DNA of 64,000 nucleotides, from NCBI RefSeq assembly GCF_963662805.1, contig NZ_OY759854.1:62001-126000 (forward strand), read 5' to 3'. The position numbers were made by a program, and so were the translations under genes. Source of the stretch: an uncultured Cohaesibacter sp. Its GTDB lineage: Bacteria > Pseudomonadota > Alphaproteobacteria > Rhizobiales > Cohaesibacteraceae. Below are positions 8,510-17,711 of the stretch, one piece after another (the first letter of the stretch is position 1; each line of letters starts with the position of its first letter). Under the pieces are notes generated by a model. It saw nothing but the letters and a program-made list of their open reading frames with translations, did no database searches and had not been told where the DNA came from.

Positions 8510-9541
8510 TTAGTGGTTTTCGCTGCCTGAAGACTTAAGCGAAATATCAGCCAACTCCTCGCTCATTTCCCAAAGCCTGTCTGCCGCCTGAGAATCGATT
8601 GCGTAGGCCTCAACCCCGGTAAGGCGCTTGGAGCGATCCTCCGTATTCAGATCAGCCACAGTTGAACTCAACAGGATTGGAGTAATGTTGGAATCGGCGC
8701 AGTATACGCCGCCCATATCATTAAGAAGGGGACTTACAGCGCACCAGACATGCGTTGCTGCACCTTGTGGAACCGACTTCAAATCCCTGCTTAGATCGAC
8801 GATGGGTCGATTGTCCTGGTCGACGAATCCGGTCCTCTTGAGTGTGTCCACACCAATATGAGTTCCGAGGTTGGTTGCTGAGATCCCGCCCGGGTGGAGA
8901 GAAAAGGCACGAATGCCCATCTCCTTACCTCGCTGGTCTAAACCGACGGCAAAGAGAATATTGGCAGTCTTTGATTGGCCATAAGCTTTGAAAGGGTCGT
9001 AGTCTCGGCGGTTGAAATTGATGTCGTCAAACAAAACCGACGAAAAACGGTGCCCCGCAGATGACACGGATACAACGCGAGCGCCATTTGCCTTCTTCAA
9101 AGCCTCCCACAAGCGCAGCGTTAGTCTGAAATGTCCCAGATGGTTGGTGGAGAACTGCAACTCATTACCTGCCCCATCGCGCCGTAGCTCGGGCAGAGCC
9201 ATGATACCCGCATTGTTAATCAGAAGATGAAGCGGCAATCCAGACTGGATGAACTCACTCGCAAAGCTGTCAATGGAATTTGGGGACGTCAGATCCATGT
9301 AGCGCACCTCGAAGGCACACCCTGCCTCTGCAATCCCTTTGCGAGCGCGATCAACATCTCGGGCAGGAACGATAACTCTGGCTCCAGCAGAGGAAAGTGT
9401 ACGCGCTGTTTCCAGCCCGAGACCAGAGTAGCCGCCTGTGACGATGGCTACTTTGCCAAGTAAATTGACGCCTCTGATCACATCGACGGTCGTACTGGCG
9501 CGATCAAAGCCTGACGCGATGGGTGCTTGTAGTGTTGACAT
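8510..9541 (-). CDS. Short-chain dehydrogenase/reductase
   Basis: This is a 343-residue classical SDR, slightly long for the family. The dinucleotide-binding motif is GGYSGLGLETAR, the NNAG motif follows (INNAGIMALP), and the active site is S in SVSSAGHR with YGQSK as YxxxK. The architecture resembles retinol-dehydrogenase-like bacterial SDRs. The start at 9541 follows AAGGAA. It sits between two aldo/keto reductases on the same strand, which suggests a linked reductive pathway. Confidence 0.9.
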   Translation of the reverse strand: MSTLQAPIASGFDRASTTVDVIRGVNLLGKVAIVTGGYSGLGLETARTLSSAGARVIVPARDVDRARKGIAEAGCAFEVRYMDLTSPNSIDSFASEFIQSGLPLHLLINNAGIMALPELRRDGAGNELQFSTNHLGHFRLTLRLWEALKKANGARVVSVSSAGHRFSSVLFDDINFNRRDYDPFKAYGQSKTANILFAVGLDQRGKEMGIRAFSLHPGGISATNLGTHIGVDTLKRTGFVDQDNRPIVDLSRDLKSVPQGAATHVWCAVSPLLNDMGGVYCADSNITPILLSSTVADLNTEDRSKRLTGVEAYAIDSQAADRLWEMSEELADISLKSSGSENH

Positions 9542-9706
9542 CTATGGGATTCCTTCTGTTTGATCGTAATCGCTTGCCGCTGAGAGTGAAGGTGAGTTCA
9601 AGCGATTGCGGCGTGTCTACTGGCTCTTTCACGACTTGGTGTCGATGGGTTCAACCCAGCCGGAATGCTCATCAGCGTTGAACTCACTGGCTTGTGAGGC
9701 AGCCGT

Positions 9707-10774
9707 TCAACTGCCAAGGCGTGATGCCCCTGGAACGGTTCGACCATCGACAGTCGTCCCCGGGAAGCCGATCATCGGGGCCAGCGTTTCGTTGTTTTCT
9801 GCAGGGAAGTTCAACTGAGGCTTTGAAACGTCGCCTAGCTTGGCTATATGCTCTGCCGACAGGACGAGCTCAAGTGATCCCAGATTAGCAAGAAGCTGAT
9901 CCATGCGTCTTGCCCCCACCAGAGTTGAACTCACACCCGATTGCATGCGCACCCATGCGAGCGCAACTGCTGCGGAACTAACATTCAGTTCCTCTGCTAC
10001 CTCAGCCACAGCCTCTATGATTACATAGTCTTGCTCGCGCGGAGCGCCTACCAGGTTCGTCCGCTTCGTATCGACCGCGCCTTTGTCATGGCGCTTGAAT
10101 TTGCCGCTCAGAAAACCGCTTTTGAGGGGCGACCATGGCATGATCCCCATTCCCATGGCCTTGGCCATCGGGAAAAGCTCTCCTTCGCTGGTTCGCTCCA
10201 GCAGCGAATATTCGAGCTGCAAGGCAATGACCGGAGCCCAGCCACGAAAGTGAGCGATGGTTTGAGCTTCAGCGGTCTTCCAGGCGGGTATATCGGAAAA
10301 GCCCACATATCGAATCTTGCCTGACGTGACGAGATCATCCAATCCTCGCAGCGTCTCTTCGATTGGTGCTGTTTGATCCCAGTTATGAAGCCAGTAGATG
10401 TCGATGTAATCGGTCTGAAGACGCTTTAGCGAAGCTTCGCATTGCTGGATCAGGGCTTTGCGTCCCGCTCCACCTCCATTGGGATCACCGGGGTAGAGAT
10501 TACAATAGAATTTTGTGCTGAGGACCAGCCCGTCGCGACGTACATCCGTCTGGCGCAGATAGTCGCCAATTATACTCTCAGAATGGCCAGCTGTGTAGAT
10601 ATTTGCCGTGTCGATGAAATTGCCGCCGTGGTCCAGATAGGTCGACAGCATTTGGTGTGACTCCTCCTCGCTGGCACCCCAACCAAAGTCTTCACCGAAT
10701 GTCATAGTGCCAAGACACAAGGGGCTAACACGCAGCCCAGAACGGCCTAGTGTGATGAAGTGATCAAGTGGCAT
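9707..10774 (-). CDS. Aldo/keto reductase
   Basis: This 355-residue AKR has D and Y in FIDTANIYTAG, K in STKFY and H in IYWLHNWD. The barrel end and the cofactor segment VGARRMDQLLANL are intact. AAAAAGGAG precedes the ATG at 10774. The gene is divergent from an AraC regulator that begins 95 bp away and is the first gene of the AKR-SDR-AKR group, so the AraC protein is the likely regulator. Confidence 0.9.
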   Translation of the reverse strand: MPLDHFITLGRSGLRVSPLCLGTMTFGEDFGWGASEEESHQMLSTYLDHGGNFIDTANIYTAGHSESIIGDYLRQTDVRRDGLVLSTKFYCNLYPGDPNGGGAGRKALIQQCEASLKRLQTDYIDIYWLHNWDQTAPIEETLRGLDDLVTSGKIRYVGFSDIPAWKTAEAQTIAHFRGWAPVIALQLEYSLLERTSEGELFPMAKAMGMGIMPWSPLKSGFLSGKFKRHDKGAVDTKRTNLVGAPREQDYVIIEAVAEVAEELNVSSAAVALAWVRMQSGVSSTLVGARRMDQLLANLGSLELVLSAEHIAKLGDVSKPQLNFPAENNETLAPMIGFPGTTVDGRTVPGASRLGS

Positions 10775-10869
10775 GAGAAACTCCTTTTTGGTGGAATACG
10801 CATTGATAAGACAACTTTCTCGAACAATGAATGCTTGATCGTGCGCAATTCATGCTCCATAGTTCGACA

Positions 10870-11841
10870 ATGCAAACAGATCCCCTTTCAGACGTTCTCG
10901 ACCTTGTTGACGCTCGCTGCATTCTCAGTGGTATCCTCGTGGCTGGAGGCAATTGGGCACGAAGATTCAAACGCTCCGAAGCGATTAAGTTTCTGGCTGT
11001 CGTCAAGGGTCAATGCTGGATGTCATGCGGTGAAAGCCCGACGCTTGCCAAGCGATTTAAAACCGGAGATGTGATCATCACAAACAGTGCGCCGGGTGTA
11101 ATTCTGGCGACCGAACCAGAAATGCTTGTATCTGCAGAATGCACGCCATTGGATCGTGATGGAGAAGGCCAGCTACGCGCAGGCGAAGGAGAAGACTTCA
11201 TGATGATTGGAGGTTTGCTGCAAGTTGATGAGCAACGCAGCGGCTTCTTGCGAGAAAGCCTTCCTCCAGTGGTCCATATAAGTGAGCAGAGTGATGAAGC
11301 GTCCAAATTGTGCTGGCTTCTAACCGAGTTGGCCGCAGAGATGCAAAGAGATAGAGCTGGCTCGGCTACGGCATCTTCACAGCTAGCCAAACTACTCTTC
11401 ATCGAAGCACTGAGGCTTCATATTGAATCTACAGATACTGAGCGAGCGGGCTGGCTATCAGCATTGGACGATCGACACATCACTCTTGCATTGAAAGCAA
11501 TCCATTTGGAGCCATCTCATCCTTGGACACTGAAAGAGCTAGCAAAGCTGAGCGGCATGTCTCGGACCTCATTTGCTGTTCGCTTTCGGGAGGTCGTTGG
11601 CATTCCGCCTCTGACGTATGTCCTGAATTGGCGAATGCGACTAGCCGAAAAAGAACTGAGCGAAACGGACCGATCAGTTGCGGAGATCGCTGATTTCGTC
11701 GGATACGGCTCCGAAAGCGCCTTCAGCAATGCCTTCAGGCGATCAACGGGCCGTTCACCTGGGATTTTTCGCAAGGAAGCTATAAAGCTATACGCGAAGC
11801 GTCGGCATAAAGTTGAGCACCAGAACATTGAGGTAGACTAG
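10870..11841 (+). CDS. AraC-family regulator with N-terminal cupin
   Basis: This 323-residue transcription factor has an N-terminal cupin-type sensing domain (MQTDPLSDVLDLVDARCILSG to about residue 190) and a C-terminal double HTH (SGMSRTSFAVRF and IADFVGYGSESAFSNAFRR). AraC proteins with this cupin often control adjacent oxidoreductase genes in response to small reactive molecules. The start at 10870 was chosen because homologues of this type begin with DPLSDVL; the frame stays open to a further ATG at 10831. It is divergent from the AKR cluster. Confidence 0.88.
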   Translation: MQTDPLSDVLDLVDARCILSGILVAGGNWARRFKRSEAIKFLAVVKGQCWMSCGESPTLAKRFKTGDVIITNSAPGVILATEPEMLVSAECTPLDRDGEGQLRAGEGEDFMMIGGLLQVDEQRSGFLRESLPPVVHISEQSDEASKLCWLLTELAAEMQRDRAGSATASSQLAKLLFIEALRLHIESTDTERAGWLSALDDRHITLALKAIHLEPSHPWTLKELAKLSGMSRTSFAVRFREVVGIPPLTYVLNWRMRLAEKELSETDRSVAEIADFVGYGSESAFSNAFRRSTGRSPGIFRKEAIKLYAKRRHKVEHQNIEVD

Positions 11842-11910
11842 CCACTCTCCTATCATCCGATACCAAAGCCGACGACCGCATTTCGCAGTCTCTCGTGGAA
11901 AGCGTAACAA

Positions 11911-13122
11911 TTACCCCTTTATCTTGGATCTAAGCAACGTCAACCACGATAGCAGGCTTAGGAATGCTGCGGCATAGCATATTTGGCTAAAGCCAGACGG
12001 GGTGTCGATAACAAGCCCACCAAGCAATGCTGAGAGCGCTACTGCCGCATATGTCAAGGAACTGTTGAGAGCCGCAGCCATTCCACGCGATGCTCCGGCT
12101 TGTTGCGTCAAGATTGTATTCAGTCCGGTTAGGATGGCTCCCTGCAGGATCCCCCAAATACACATCAACATTGCCAACAAAACCGGCTGCTCAATCACAA
12201 CAGACTGAACAAAAAACACTAAGATCAGAAGAAAAAACGCGCTTTGGAGCACCCGAATCTTGCCAATCCTATCTAAAATGTCTCCACGTAGTGTGCTGAA
12301 TGCCAGACCTGCCCCATAGAAAAGTACGTAAGCTGAGGCACCTGCGCTACCAACATCTTGAACCTGCCGAACTGCCGTACCGAGATAAGTGTATACTCCG
12401 TAGAAGCCGAGCATATTGAAGAACGTGACTCCAAATATAAACAATACAGATACTGGCTGTCGCCATTGCGTCACAGCACACATCGACCCGGCCTTACGAG
12501 CGCCTGCGTATCGCTTAGCAAACCCCAAAAGCACAGCAAAGGCGATAGCTCCTGCAGCAGCAACGACGAGAAAAGTCATTCTCCAACCCAAGGCTTGGCC
12601 GACGAGTCCACCAAGAGGAACGCCGACAACCAACGAAAGGGACCAACCAAACATGACTTGCCCCATCACTTTTGCTCGCTTTTCGTAGGGAACAGCGTCG
12701 CCTATGAAGGCATAACAACTAGGAAGGAATGCTCCAGCAGATACGCCACACGCTGCTCGAGCCGCTGTAAGAACAAGGCCTTCCCATGCGATGCTGCAAG
12801 CCAATGTAGAGATGACAAATAGCGCCAAACCGAAGAGCATGAGCTTCAAGCGATCAAAGAGTTGACCATAGAGCCCTAATAAAGGGGCTGCTATTGCCAG
12901 TGAAACTCCATACGCGGCCACTGCCACTCCCAAGCCGCCGGGAGAAGTATCTAGGCTTTTCCCTATGTCATCAAGCATGGGAGACATCACCAAAGCCTCG
13001 GCGCCAATCGCAGCCACACCAACTATCATTGCTAGAATAGCAAGGTTTGTGAGCTGATGACCGTTTGTCTCACCATCGCTGGTTTGGTCCGTGTCGGTTC
13101 GGTTGTCCAGAGTAGCCTCCAT
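11911..13122 (-). CDS. MFS transporter, DHA1-type exporter
   Basis: This is a 403-residue major facilitator with about twelve hydrophobic helices and a hydrophilic N-terminal tail of 25 residues. The cytoplasmic loop 2-3 signature is present as GQLFDRLKLMLFG, and LPSCYAFIGDAVPYEKRAKVMG matches the AraJ/arabinose-efflux-like DHA1 group. It is convergent with the araC gene. The exported compound is unknown; linkage to the AKR cluster suggests an aldehyde-related or toxic product. Confidence 0.85.
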   Translation of the reverse strand: MEATLDNRTDTDQTSDGETNGHQLTNLAILAMIVGVAAIGAEALVMSPMLDDIGKSLDTSPGGLGVAVAAYGVSLAIAAPLLGLYGQLFDRLKLMLFGLALFVISTLACSIAWEGLVLTAARAACGVSAGAFLPSCYAFIGDAVPYEKRAKVMGQVMFGWSLSLVVGVPLGGLVGQALGWRMTFLVVAAAGAIAFAVLLGFAKRYAGARKAGSMCAVTQWRQPVSVLFIFGVTFFNMLGFYGVYTYLGTAVRQVQDVGSAGASAYVLFYGAGLAFSTLRGDILDRIGKIRVLQSAFFLLILVFFVQSVVIEQPVLLAMLMCIWGILQGAILTGLNTILTQQAGASRGMAAALNSSLTYAAVALSALLGGLVIDTPSGFSQICYAAAFLSLLSWLTLLRSKIKG

Positions 13123-13352
13123 TTACTTGCAATTCCATAGCCTTTCGCCTCAGGCTTTCACTGTTATTATGGCTATGTGCCAAACAGAATTTCCATTCAG
13201 AGAAAGATGAGAAACCGACAAGTTATCCGGTGAAAATTCGTGGACAAATGCTTGATCGTTCACCAGTTCTGCGTAGTGGTTCAAAAGTACACTCTGAGGG
13301 CGGTTTGGATATGATTTTAACCAGCGACACTCTGAGCAGCGCTCCCAATAGC
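13123..13352. other. Intergenic stretch without recognisable features
   Basis: I see no gene, hairpin or repeat that I can support here. The minus-strand frame that crosses it is the out-of-frame continuation of the decayed DUF2493 copy. Confidence 0.3.
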
Positions 13353-13628
13353 AAGAATGGCGTTTACGTCCATCAGGTTTGGTGCGATAGACGGGAATGC
13401 CAAATTTGCTGGCTTTATCCGAGACATTTTCCTGAATGCCGGAGCCCAAAAAGAGAATGCCCCCAATCGTCAAAGCTCGAGTATCAAATCATTGCGTTTA
13501 AACGGGCAGCTTTGCCATAGGCCGACCAATCAGGCTTGACAGCGTTCTGAGGCACTTTGCGTTGAGAAGCCAAGAGAGCGGCTATCGTTTCAGATCCCAA
13601 GGGTTAGCTACTATGCAACAGGATCATG
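13353..13628 (-). pseudogene. Decayed fragment of a DUF2493 ICE gene
   Basis: The minus strand here is a degenerate copy of the 3' end of the DUF2493 gene at 45200-46126. The peptide GGILFLGSGIQENVSDKASKFGIPVYR matches GIILFPGTGIQENLFDKARKLGIPVYR of that gene residue by residue with few changes. The DNA upstream also aligns (for example CTCAACGCAAAGTGCCTCA occurs in both), but at least two indels shift the frame. It is therefore a relic of a second, related element and not a gene. The 5' limit of similarity is uncertain. Confidence 0.8.
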
Positions 13629-13900
13629 TCAGGGTGGTTACCTGATCGAAAATGCTTTCTGTCTCCTCAAAGATTTCCGCAACGTAATAACCCTCGTTGC
13701 ATTCTGGATCTTAATTGCGTTTGGAGCCCAGGACCACTCCAAAGAAGAGCTGAGCCCATACTTGAATGTCCGTTCCGATCGGCGGCATCAGGAATCTCGT
13801 ATCTGCGTCAAATGTCAGCTATCCGCCCGCGATTGGACATTCTGGGTGTTTTTGCCACCCGCCCATCTATGCGATTAACTTGGAAACCGGCCTTGTGGTC

Positions 13901-14611
13901 CTAGCCTTTCACGCAAACGTCGGACGGCAGCACTCCTTCTGCCGCTTGAAAGGCTCGCGAAAAGGCGTCGGGTGAACCATAGCCATAGTTACGTGCGACC
14001 TGTCCGACCCGCTCTCCACGCTGAAGCGCTTCCTTTGCTCGGTCCAGCCTCCAATGGCGCAGATAGCTGATCGGGGTTTCGCCGACTGTGGTCCGGAAGC
14101 TGCGCATGAAGGCGGCGCGCGACATGCCTGCAAGATCGGCAAGATCAATTGCCTGCCAGTTGCGGCCCGGATTGTCATGCATAGCAACAATGGCTCGTGC
14201 AAGGCGCGGATCGGAGAGACCAGCCAGCGGGCCTGACTTGATATGTCCTGCTGCGATTTCGTCCCTCAGAAGATGTATGATCATCGCTTTGACATAGGCA
14301 TCGCGTAGCGCACGCGTTCCGCATCGTGGATCCTGTGTTTCGGATACCAGAAGCCGGGCGAGGGCTTGCGCTTCGCCCTTGAGCATCAGGCTTTCTCCGA
14401 CGAGGGCAGAGAAAGGGCCGTGGCTCGCGGGTGGCGACAGGCCGATGGATACAACGGCTTGATCTGATGGGCCAACCATGACTCGGCTGACATCATCAGA
14501 GATCGAGAGATCAGCCGTCTCTTCAGGCCCGGCATACACCGCTTCAACGGATATTCCTTGAATGAGGCTGGCGAGCCTATCAAGCGAGGCACAGGGATTT
14601 TTGATACTCAT
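13901..14611 (-). CDS. AraC-family regulator, short cupin form
   Basis: This 236-residue regulator has a C-terminal pair of HTH motifs (LAGMSRAAFMRSFRTTVGE, NYGYGSPDAFSRAFQ). The N-terminal cupin part is shorter than in the 10870-11841 protein and begins MSIKNPCASLDRL. The ATG at 14611 is chosen over a TTG at 14641. It is divergent from the peroxiredoxin-like gene with only 89 bp between, so it probably controls that gene in response to an oxidant or electrophile. Confidence 0.82.
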   Translation of the reverse strand: MSIKNPCASLDRLASLIQGISVEAVYAGPEETADLSISDDVSRVMVGPSDQAVVSIGLSPPASHGPFSALVGESLMLKGEAQALARLLVSETQDPRCGTRALRDAYVKAMIIHLLRDEIAAGHIKSGPLAGLSDPRLARAIVAMHDNPGRNWQAIDLADLAGMSRAAFMRSFRTTVGETPISYLRHWRLDRAKEALQRGERVGQVARNYGYGSPDAFSRAFQAAEGVLPSDVCVKG

Positions 14612-14700
14612 TATCGGACTTTCTGGACTATGGCCGATCAATCGTATCCTATCCTGCAGGTCATCACAATTCCCTTTGTTTTGATCATCAGGAGCCTCTC

Positions 14701-15237
14701 ATGTTGATGCCACGCCAGAAAACACCAGACCTGTCTCTGCCAATCGTTGGAGGAGGGCAGTTTGTTCTCTCTGAAGAAAAGGCAGATCTCGGAACCATCA
14801 TCTGTTTTTACCGCGGACTGCATTGCCCCCTCTGCGCCACCTATCTCAAGGAGCTGGAACGATTGACGCCGGATTTTGCCGAGCGAGGCATCACGACGGT
14901 TGCGGTTTCCTCAGATCCGGAAGACCGGGCCGCCGAGATGGCCAAACGCATCGGTGCATCATCCCTGCGTATTGCCTACGATTTGCCTTTGAAGGAAGCC
15001 AAGGACTGGGGGCTCTATATTTCCACGTCGCGGGGCAAGTCGTCCATCGGCATCGAAGAGCCCGCTCTCTTCTCGGAGCCGGGCTTGTTCCTGATCACGC
15101 CCCAGCAGACGCTCTATTACATGTCCGTGCAGACCATGCCGTTCGTCCGGCCGCATTTCTCGGAGCTTTTGGCCGCGACGGATTCCGCCATCAAGAAAAA
15201 CTACCCGGCACGCGGGGAATATACCGGCGAACTGTAG
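14701..15237 (+). CDS. Peroxiredoxin-like (AhpC/TSA) family protein
   Basis: This 178-residue thioredoxin-fold protein carries FYRGLHCPLCATYL, where the first Cys sits at the peroxidatic position and a second Cys follows after two residues (CPLC). That makes it a CxxC-type peroxiredoxin-like protein and not a typical 2-Cys enzyme. TTVAVSSDPEDRA and the PGLFLIT strand are family landmarks. GGAG precedes the ATG at 14701. It is divergent from the AraC regulator. The likely role is thiol-based peroxide reduction or disulfide chemistry. Confidence 0.85.
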   Translation: MLMPRQKTPDLSLPIVGGGQFVLSEEKADLGTIICFYRGLHCPLCATYLKELERLTPDFAERGITTVAVSSDPEDRAAEMAKRIGASSLRIAYDLPLKEAKDWGLYISTSRGKSSIGIEEPALFSEPGLFLITPQQTLYYMSVQTMPFVRPHFSELLAATDSAIKKNYPARGEYTGEL

Positions 15238-15250
15238 GGCTGAAAAACAA

Positions 15251-15284
15251 CTTGAGAGCGGTCGAACAGTGCCGCTCTTTCAAG
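15251..15284 (+). terminator. Possible terminator after the peroxiredoxin-like gene
   Basis: TTGA-GAGCGG pairs with CCGCTC-TT-TCAA around a 10-nt loop, 14 nt after the stop codon. A long U-run is lacking, so efficiency is uncertain. Confidence 0.4.
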
Positions 15285-15394
15285 GAAATCGGAAATATAG
15301 TGCAAAATTCGCAGCTTAATTTTACCGTAAATTAGCAAGGCACACGTAAAAGCAGTCACATGACGGATTGGTGAGAAAAGAGCAAAGGGAATTC

Positions 15395-16153
15395 ATGTCG
15401 GAAACGGGTAGAAAAACAAAACGAAAAACTTTCTATGTCGCGACGGCTGTTACCTTGCTTTCTGTATCTCTCTCTCTTCTTGTGACCTATGTCGTTACGC
15501 ATATAACTCAAGGTTATATGGATGACTCAGCAATAGTGATCGCCACCATAGTTCCTATCATTGTCGCAGGTCCGGTCACTTGGGTCATTGAGAGCTATCG
15601 GCACAAGGCCAACGACGCTCTGGCCCGTCTGCAGCTTGTTAAAGATGAGCTGGAGCATCAGGCCAATCACGATACGCTGACAGGCATCCTCAACCGTCGC
15701 AGCTTCATCGCGGGAGTTGCGGACAAGACGGATGGGGTTCTGATTTCCATCGACGTTGATCACTTCAAGCGCATCAACGATACCTATGGTCATACTGCGG
15801 GCGATCGGGCTTTGGTGCAAATCACGCAAGCAATCTCGAATGCGGTGCGCGAAAGTGATCTGTTCGCTCGTTTGGGCGGAGAGGAATTCGCTGTCTTTGC
15901 CAATGACGCTTCCTATGACAATGCCAAGGATCTGGCAGAGCGCATTCGCCTTGCGGTCAATGCCGTCGACTTCTCGCCAGAAGAGGGTGTGCACCATGAA
16001 CTGAGTGTCAGCATTGGCTCGGCCTTCGGTTCAGAGAGCAAAGACTTCGATGCGATGGTGGCAATTGCTGACCAACGCCTCTATTACGCCAAGGAGAATG
16101 GCAGAAACCGAGCCATCTTCCCGGACGCCGTCGACCTGAAACAGGTGGCGTAG
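15395..16153 (+). CDS. Membrane-bound diguanylate cyclase (GGDEF)
   Basis: This 252-residue enzyme would make cyclic di-GMP from GTP at the inner membrane. Two helices (about residues 13-38 and 48-67) are followed by a short helical linker (NDALARLQLVKDELEHQANHD) and the GGDEF domain. The active site is intact as GGEEF near residue 161. The inhibitory I-site RxxD (RESD) lies five residues before it, so product feedback is expected. The start at 15395 follows AAGGGA; the upstream GTG is less likely. There is no EAL domain and no extended sensor. Confidence 0.9.
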   Translation: MSETGRKTKRKTFYVATAVTLLSVSLSLLVTYVVTHITQGYMDDSAIVIATIVPIIVAGPVTWVIESYRHKANDALARLQLVKDELEHQANHDTLTGILNRRSFIAGVADKTDGVLISIDVDHFKRINDTYGHTAGDRALVQITQAISNAVRESDLFARLGGEEFAVFANDASYDNAKDLAERIRLAVNAVDFSPEEGVHHELSVSIGSAFGSESKDFDAMVAIADQRLYYAKENGRNRAIFPDAVDLKQVA

Positions 16154-16197
16154 CGCAGCCGCATCGTTCACACCTTCAAAATACCAGACTCTGGTCT

Positions 16198-16398
16198 TCA
16201 TCTCCTTCTGAAAAGAAAGGATGATAGCAGCAGGATTATTCCCAGCAGAAAGAACAGGGCGCTGAGTGGTACGAACCAGCTTTCTTGGAGAATGCCATTC
16301 TCATCCACTCTCGCTCCATAGAAGACGCGCTCGGCTATCCAGCAAGCAATTGAAAGAGCCAGGAAAACTATCCCGCCCAGTCTGAATTTCAGCCTCAT
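16198..16398 (-). CDS. Small two-helix membrane protein, DUF3955-like
   Basis: This 66-residue protein has a helix at the N-terminus (GGIVFLALSIACWIAERVF), a polar loop with VDENGILQESWF, and a second helix ending in RRR. The DENG...E..FVPL pattern resembles DUF3955 proteins. GGGGGA stands 6-7 nt before the ATG, supporting expression. The function is unknown. Confidence 0.7.
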   Translation of the reverse strand: MRLKFRLGGIVFLALSIACWIAERVFYGARVDENGILQESWFVPLSALFFLLGIILLLSSFLFRRR

Positions 16399-16615
16399 CT
16401 TTTGTTCCCCCTACTGCAATCTCGGTTGTTAGGAAATCCTAATAGATGGAGCTGGCAAAAGAATGGCGGCTAATTGCTGGCAGAGTGGCGCAGGGTGCCA
16501 TATGGGTTCAATTAAGTGATATTGATATAACTAAATCTCGACTACCGAAGATCTCATATTCCCTGAAAATAATCGGTTGGACAATGAATTGAACCAACCA
16601 CATCAAGGAAACGCC

Positions 16616-17408
16616 ATGCAGGATCTGGATTGGCGGAGTCCGGGGGCTTATCAATACACCACTCGTCTCGATGCTGCCGGTTTCGCATGGGAATATCTTC
16701 GCCGCAATGACGCATATCGGCGCGATTGGCAGTTGCACACCGAAGCTCCCGTTTCGAAAGACAGTCAAAACGCCTTTCCCGAACATTGGGGGGTATTGTT
16801 TCCCGCAAGACCCGGACATTTCATCGGACAAGCAACTTCTGTTTTGGTCTCCGCGCATGCTGCCGCAATCCGTGGCGCTTGTGCCTGTGCAAGTTGAAGG
16901 AGGCAATGGTCAGACGGTTTTCGAACTGGCGAAACTCAAGGATGTGAAGATGAAGCAGGTCGGGGACACCTGTCATGGCATTTGGCGTGTCGCTGGCACG
17001 GAACATCATTTCTCCGTTTCTTGCAGGGAAGCAAGCAAAGCTCGCCTTTACGCATTCTATCTGCCACTCGACAGATACCTAGAGCTTCGCATCCATGCAG
17101 CGAGGCGCTTTTGGCGCTCTCTCAATAACCGCCCATCGGGTCCAGATTATCGGCTCATGCCCGATCAAATGAGACAATGGCACACGCTCTCTTTGCGATC
17201 ACTTGATGGACGACGAAAAGGGGCCAGCTATAGAAAACTTGCCGAACAGCTATTGGCATTCCGCGGGCGCAAGGAGGACTTTGAAGTGGATCCTCGCAAG
17301 AACAGGGCGCGTCGACTGGTTGCTCACGGCAAGAGAATGATGCTTGGAGATTACCGGCAGCTTCTTCACTATCCGGTCAAGCCGGCGCCAAAAAGCAAAG
17401 GCGAATAG
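16616..17408 (+). pseudogene. DUF2285/DUF6499 ICE protein with a +1 frameshift
   Basis: The gene begins MQDLDWRSPGAYQYTTRLDAA, the usual start of DUF6499/DUF2285 'transcriptional regulator' proteins found at one end of this ICE family. The first frame continues to about 16790 (EHWG). The family pattern then resumes in the +1 frame (FPQDPDISSDKQLLFWSP) and runs to 17408. The switch falls at a run of six G (16788-16793). With five G the two halves fuse cleanly into about 264 residues. It may be a real mutation, phase variation or an assembly error. SD AAGGAA lies upstream of the ATG. Confidence 0.8.
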
Positions 17409-17423
17409 TTAGGTCGTTTGTCT

Positions 17424-17711
17424 TCACCGGTTCCGGCGTGTCCCGGCTGCCTGTGTCAGGATGGTCTTATATCCAGTCTTCGAGAGCCATTGGGCTCGAT
17501 CCAAATGGCTTTTCCAGCAGCGATAGCTTCGCTCGTCATCATCGGCGTCATCGCGGTGAAGGACTATTCTGGCGACCTCTTGCCAATTGGCTCCTGCTTT
17601 CTCAGCATCAAGCAGACGCAGATAGGTCACGAAATGCTGCTCGTCATAGGGAGTGACACGATCATCTCTTGGAGCTTCGTCAGCAACATCGGGATCGATT
17701 GGTGTATGCAT
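17424..17711 (-). CDS. DUF2285 family protein
   Basis: This encodes a 95-residue protein with the DUF2285 core (YDEQHFVTYLRLLDAEK, WQEVARIVLHRD, WKSHLDRAQWLSKTGYKTIL). It is a conserved small partner in this ICE type, found beside the larger DUF2285 protein and the repA region. A regulatory or DNA-binding role is suspected but not shown. The ATG at 17711 is preceded by AAGGGGAAG, which favours it over an upstream TTG. It faces the frameshifted gene, with 15 bp between the stops. Confidence 0.8.
   Translation of the reverse strand: MHTPIDPDVADEAPRDDRVTPYDEQHFVTYLRLLDAEKAGANWQEVARIVLHRDDADDDERSYRCWKSHLDRAQWLSKTGYKTILTQAAGTRRNR

Noticed and set aside
13636..13725. Plus-strand frame resembling an IS5-type transposase end (IENAFCLLKDFRN)
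   Set aside because: It overlaps the minus-strand DUF2493 relic, is short, and the following residues do not match the family.
16198..16398. Small minus-strand frame as a shadow ORF
   Set aside because: Rejected as a shadow: it has a strong ribosome-binding site, two clean helices and DUF3955-like residues, so it was kept as a gene.
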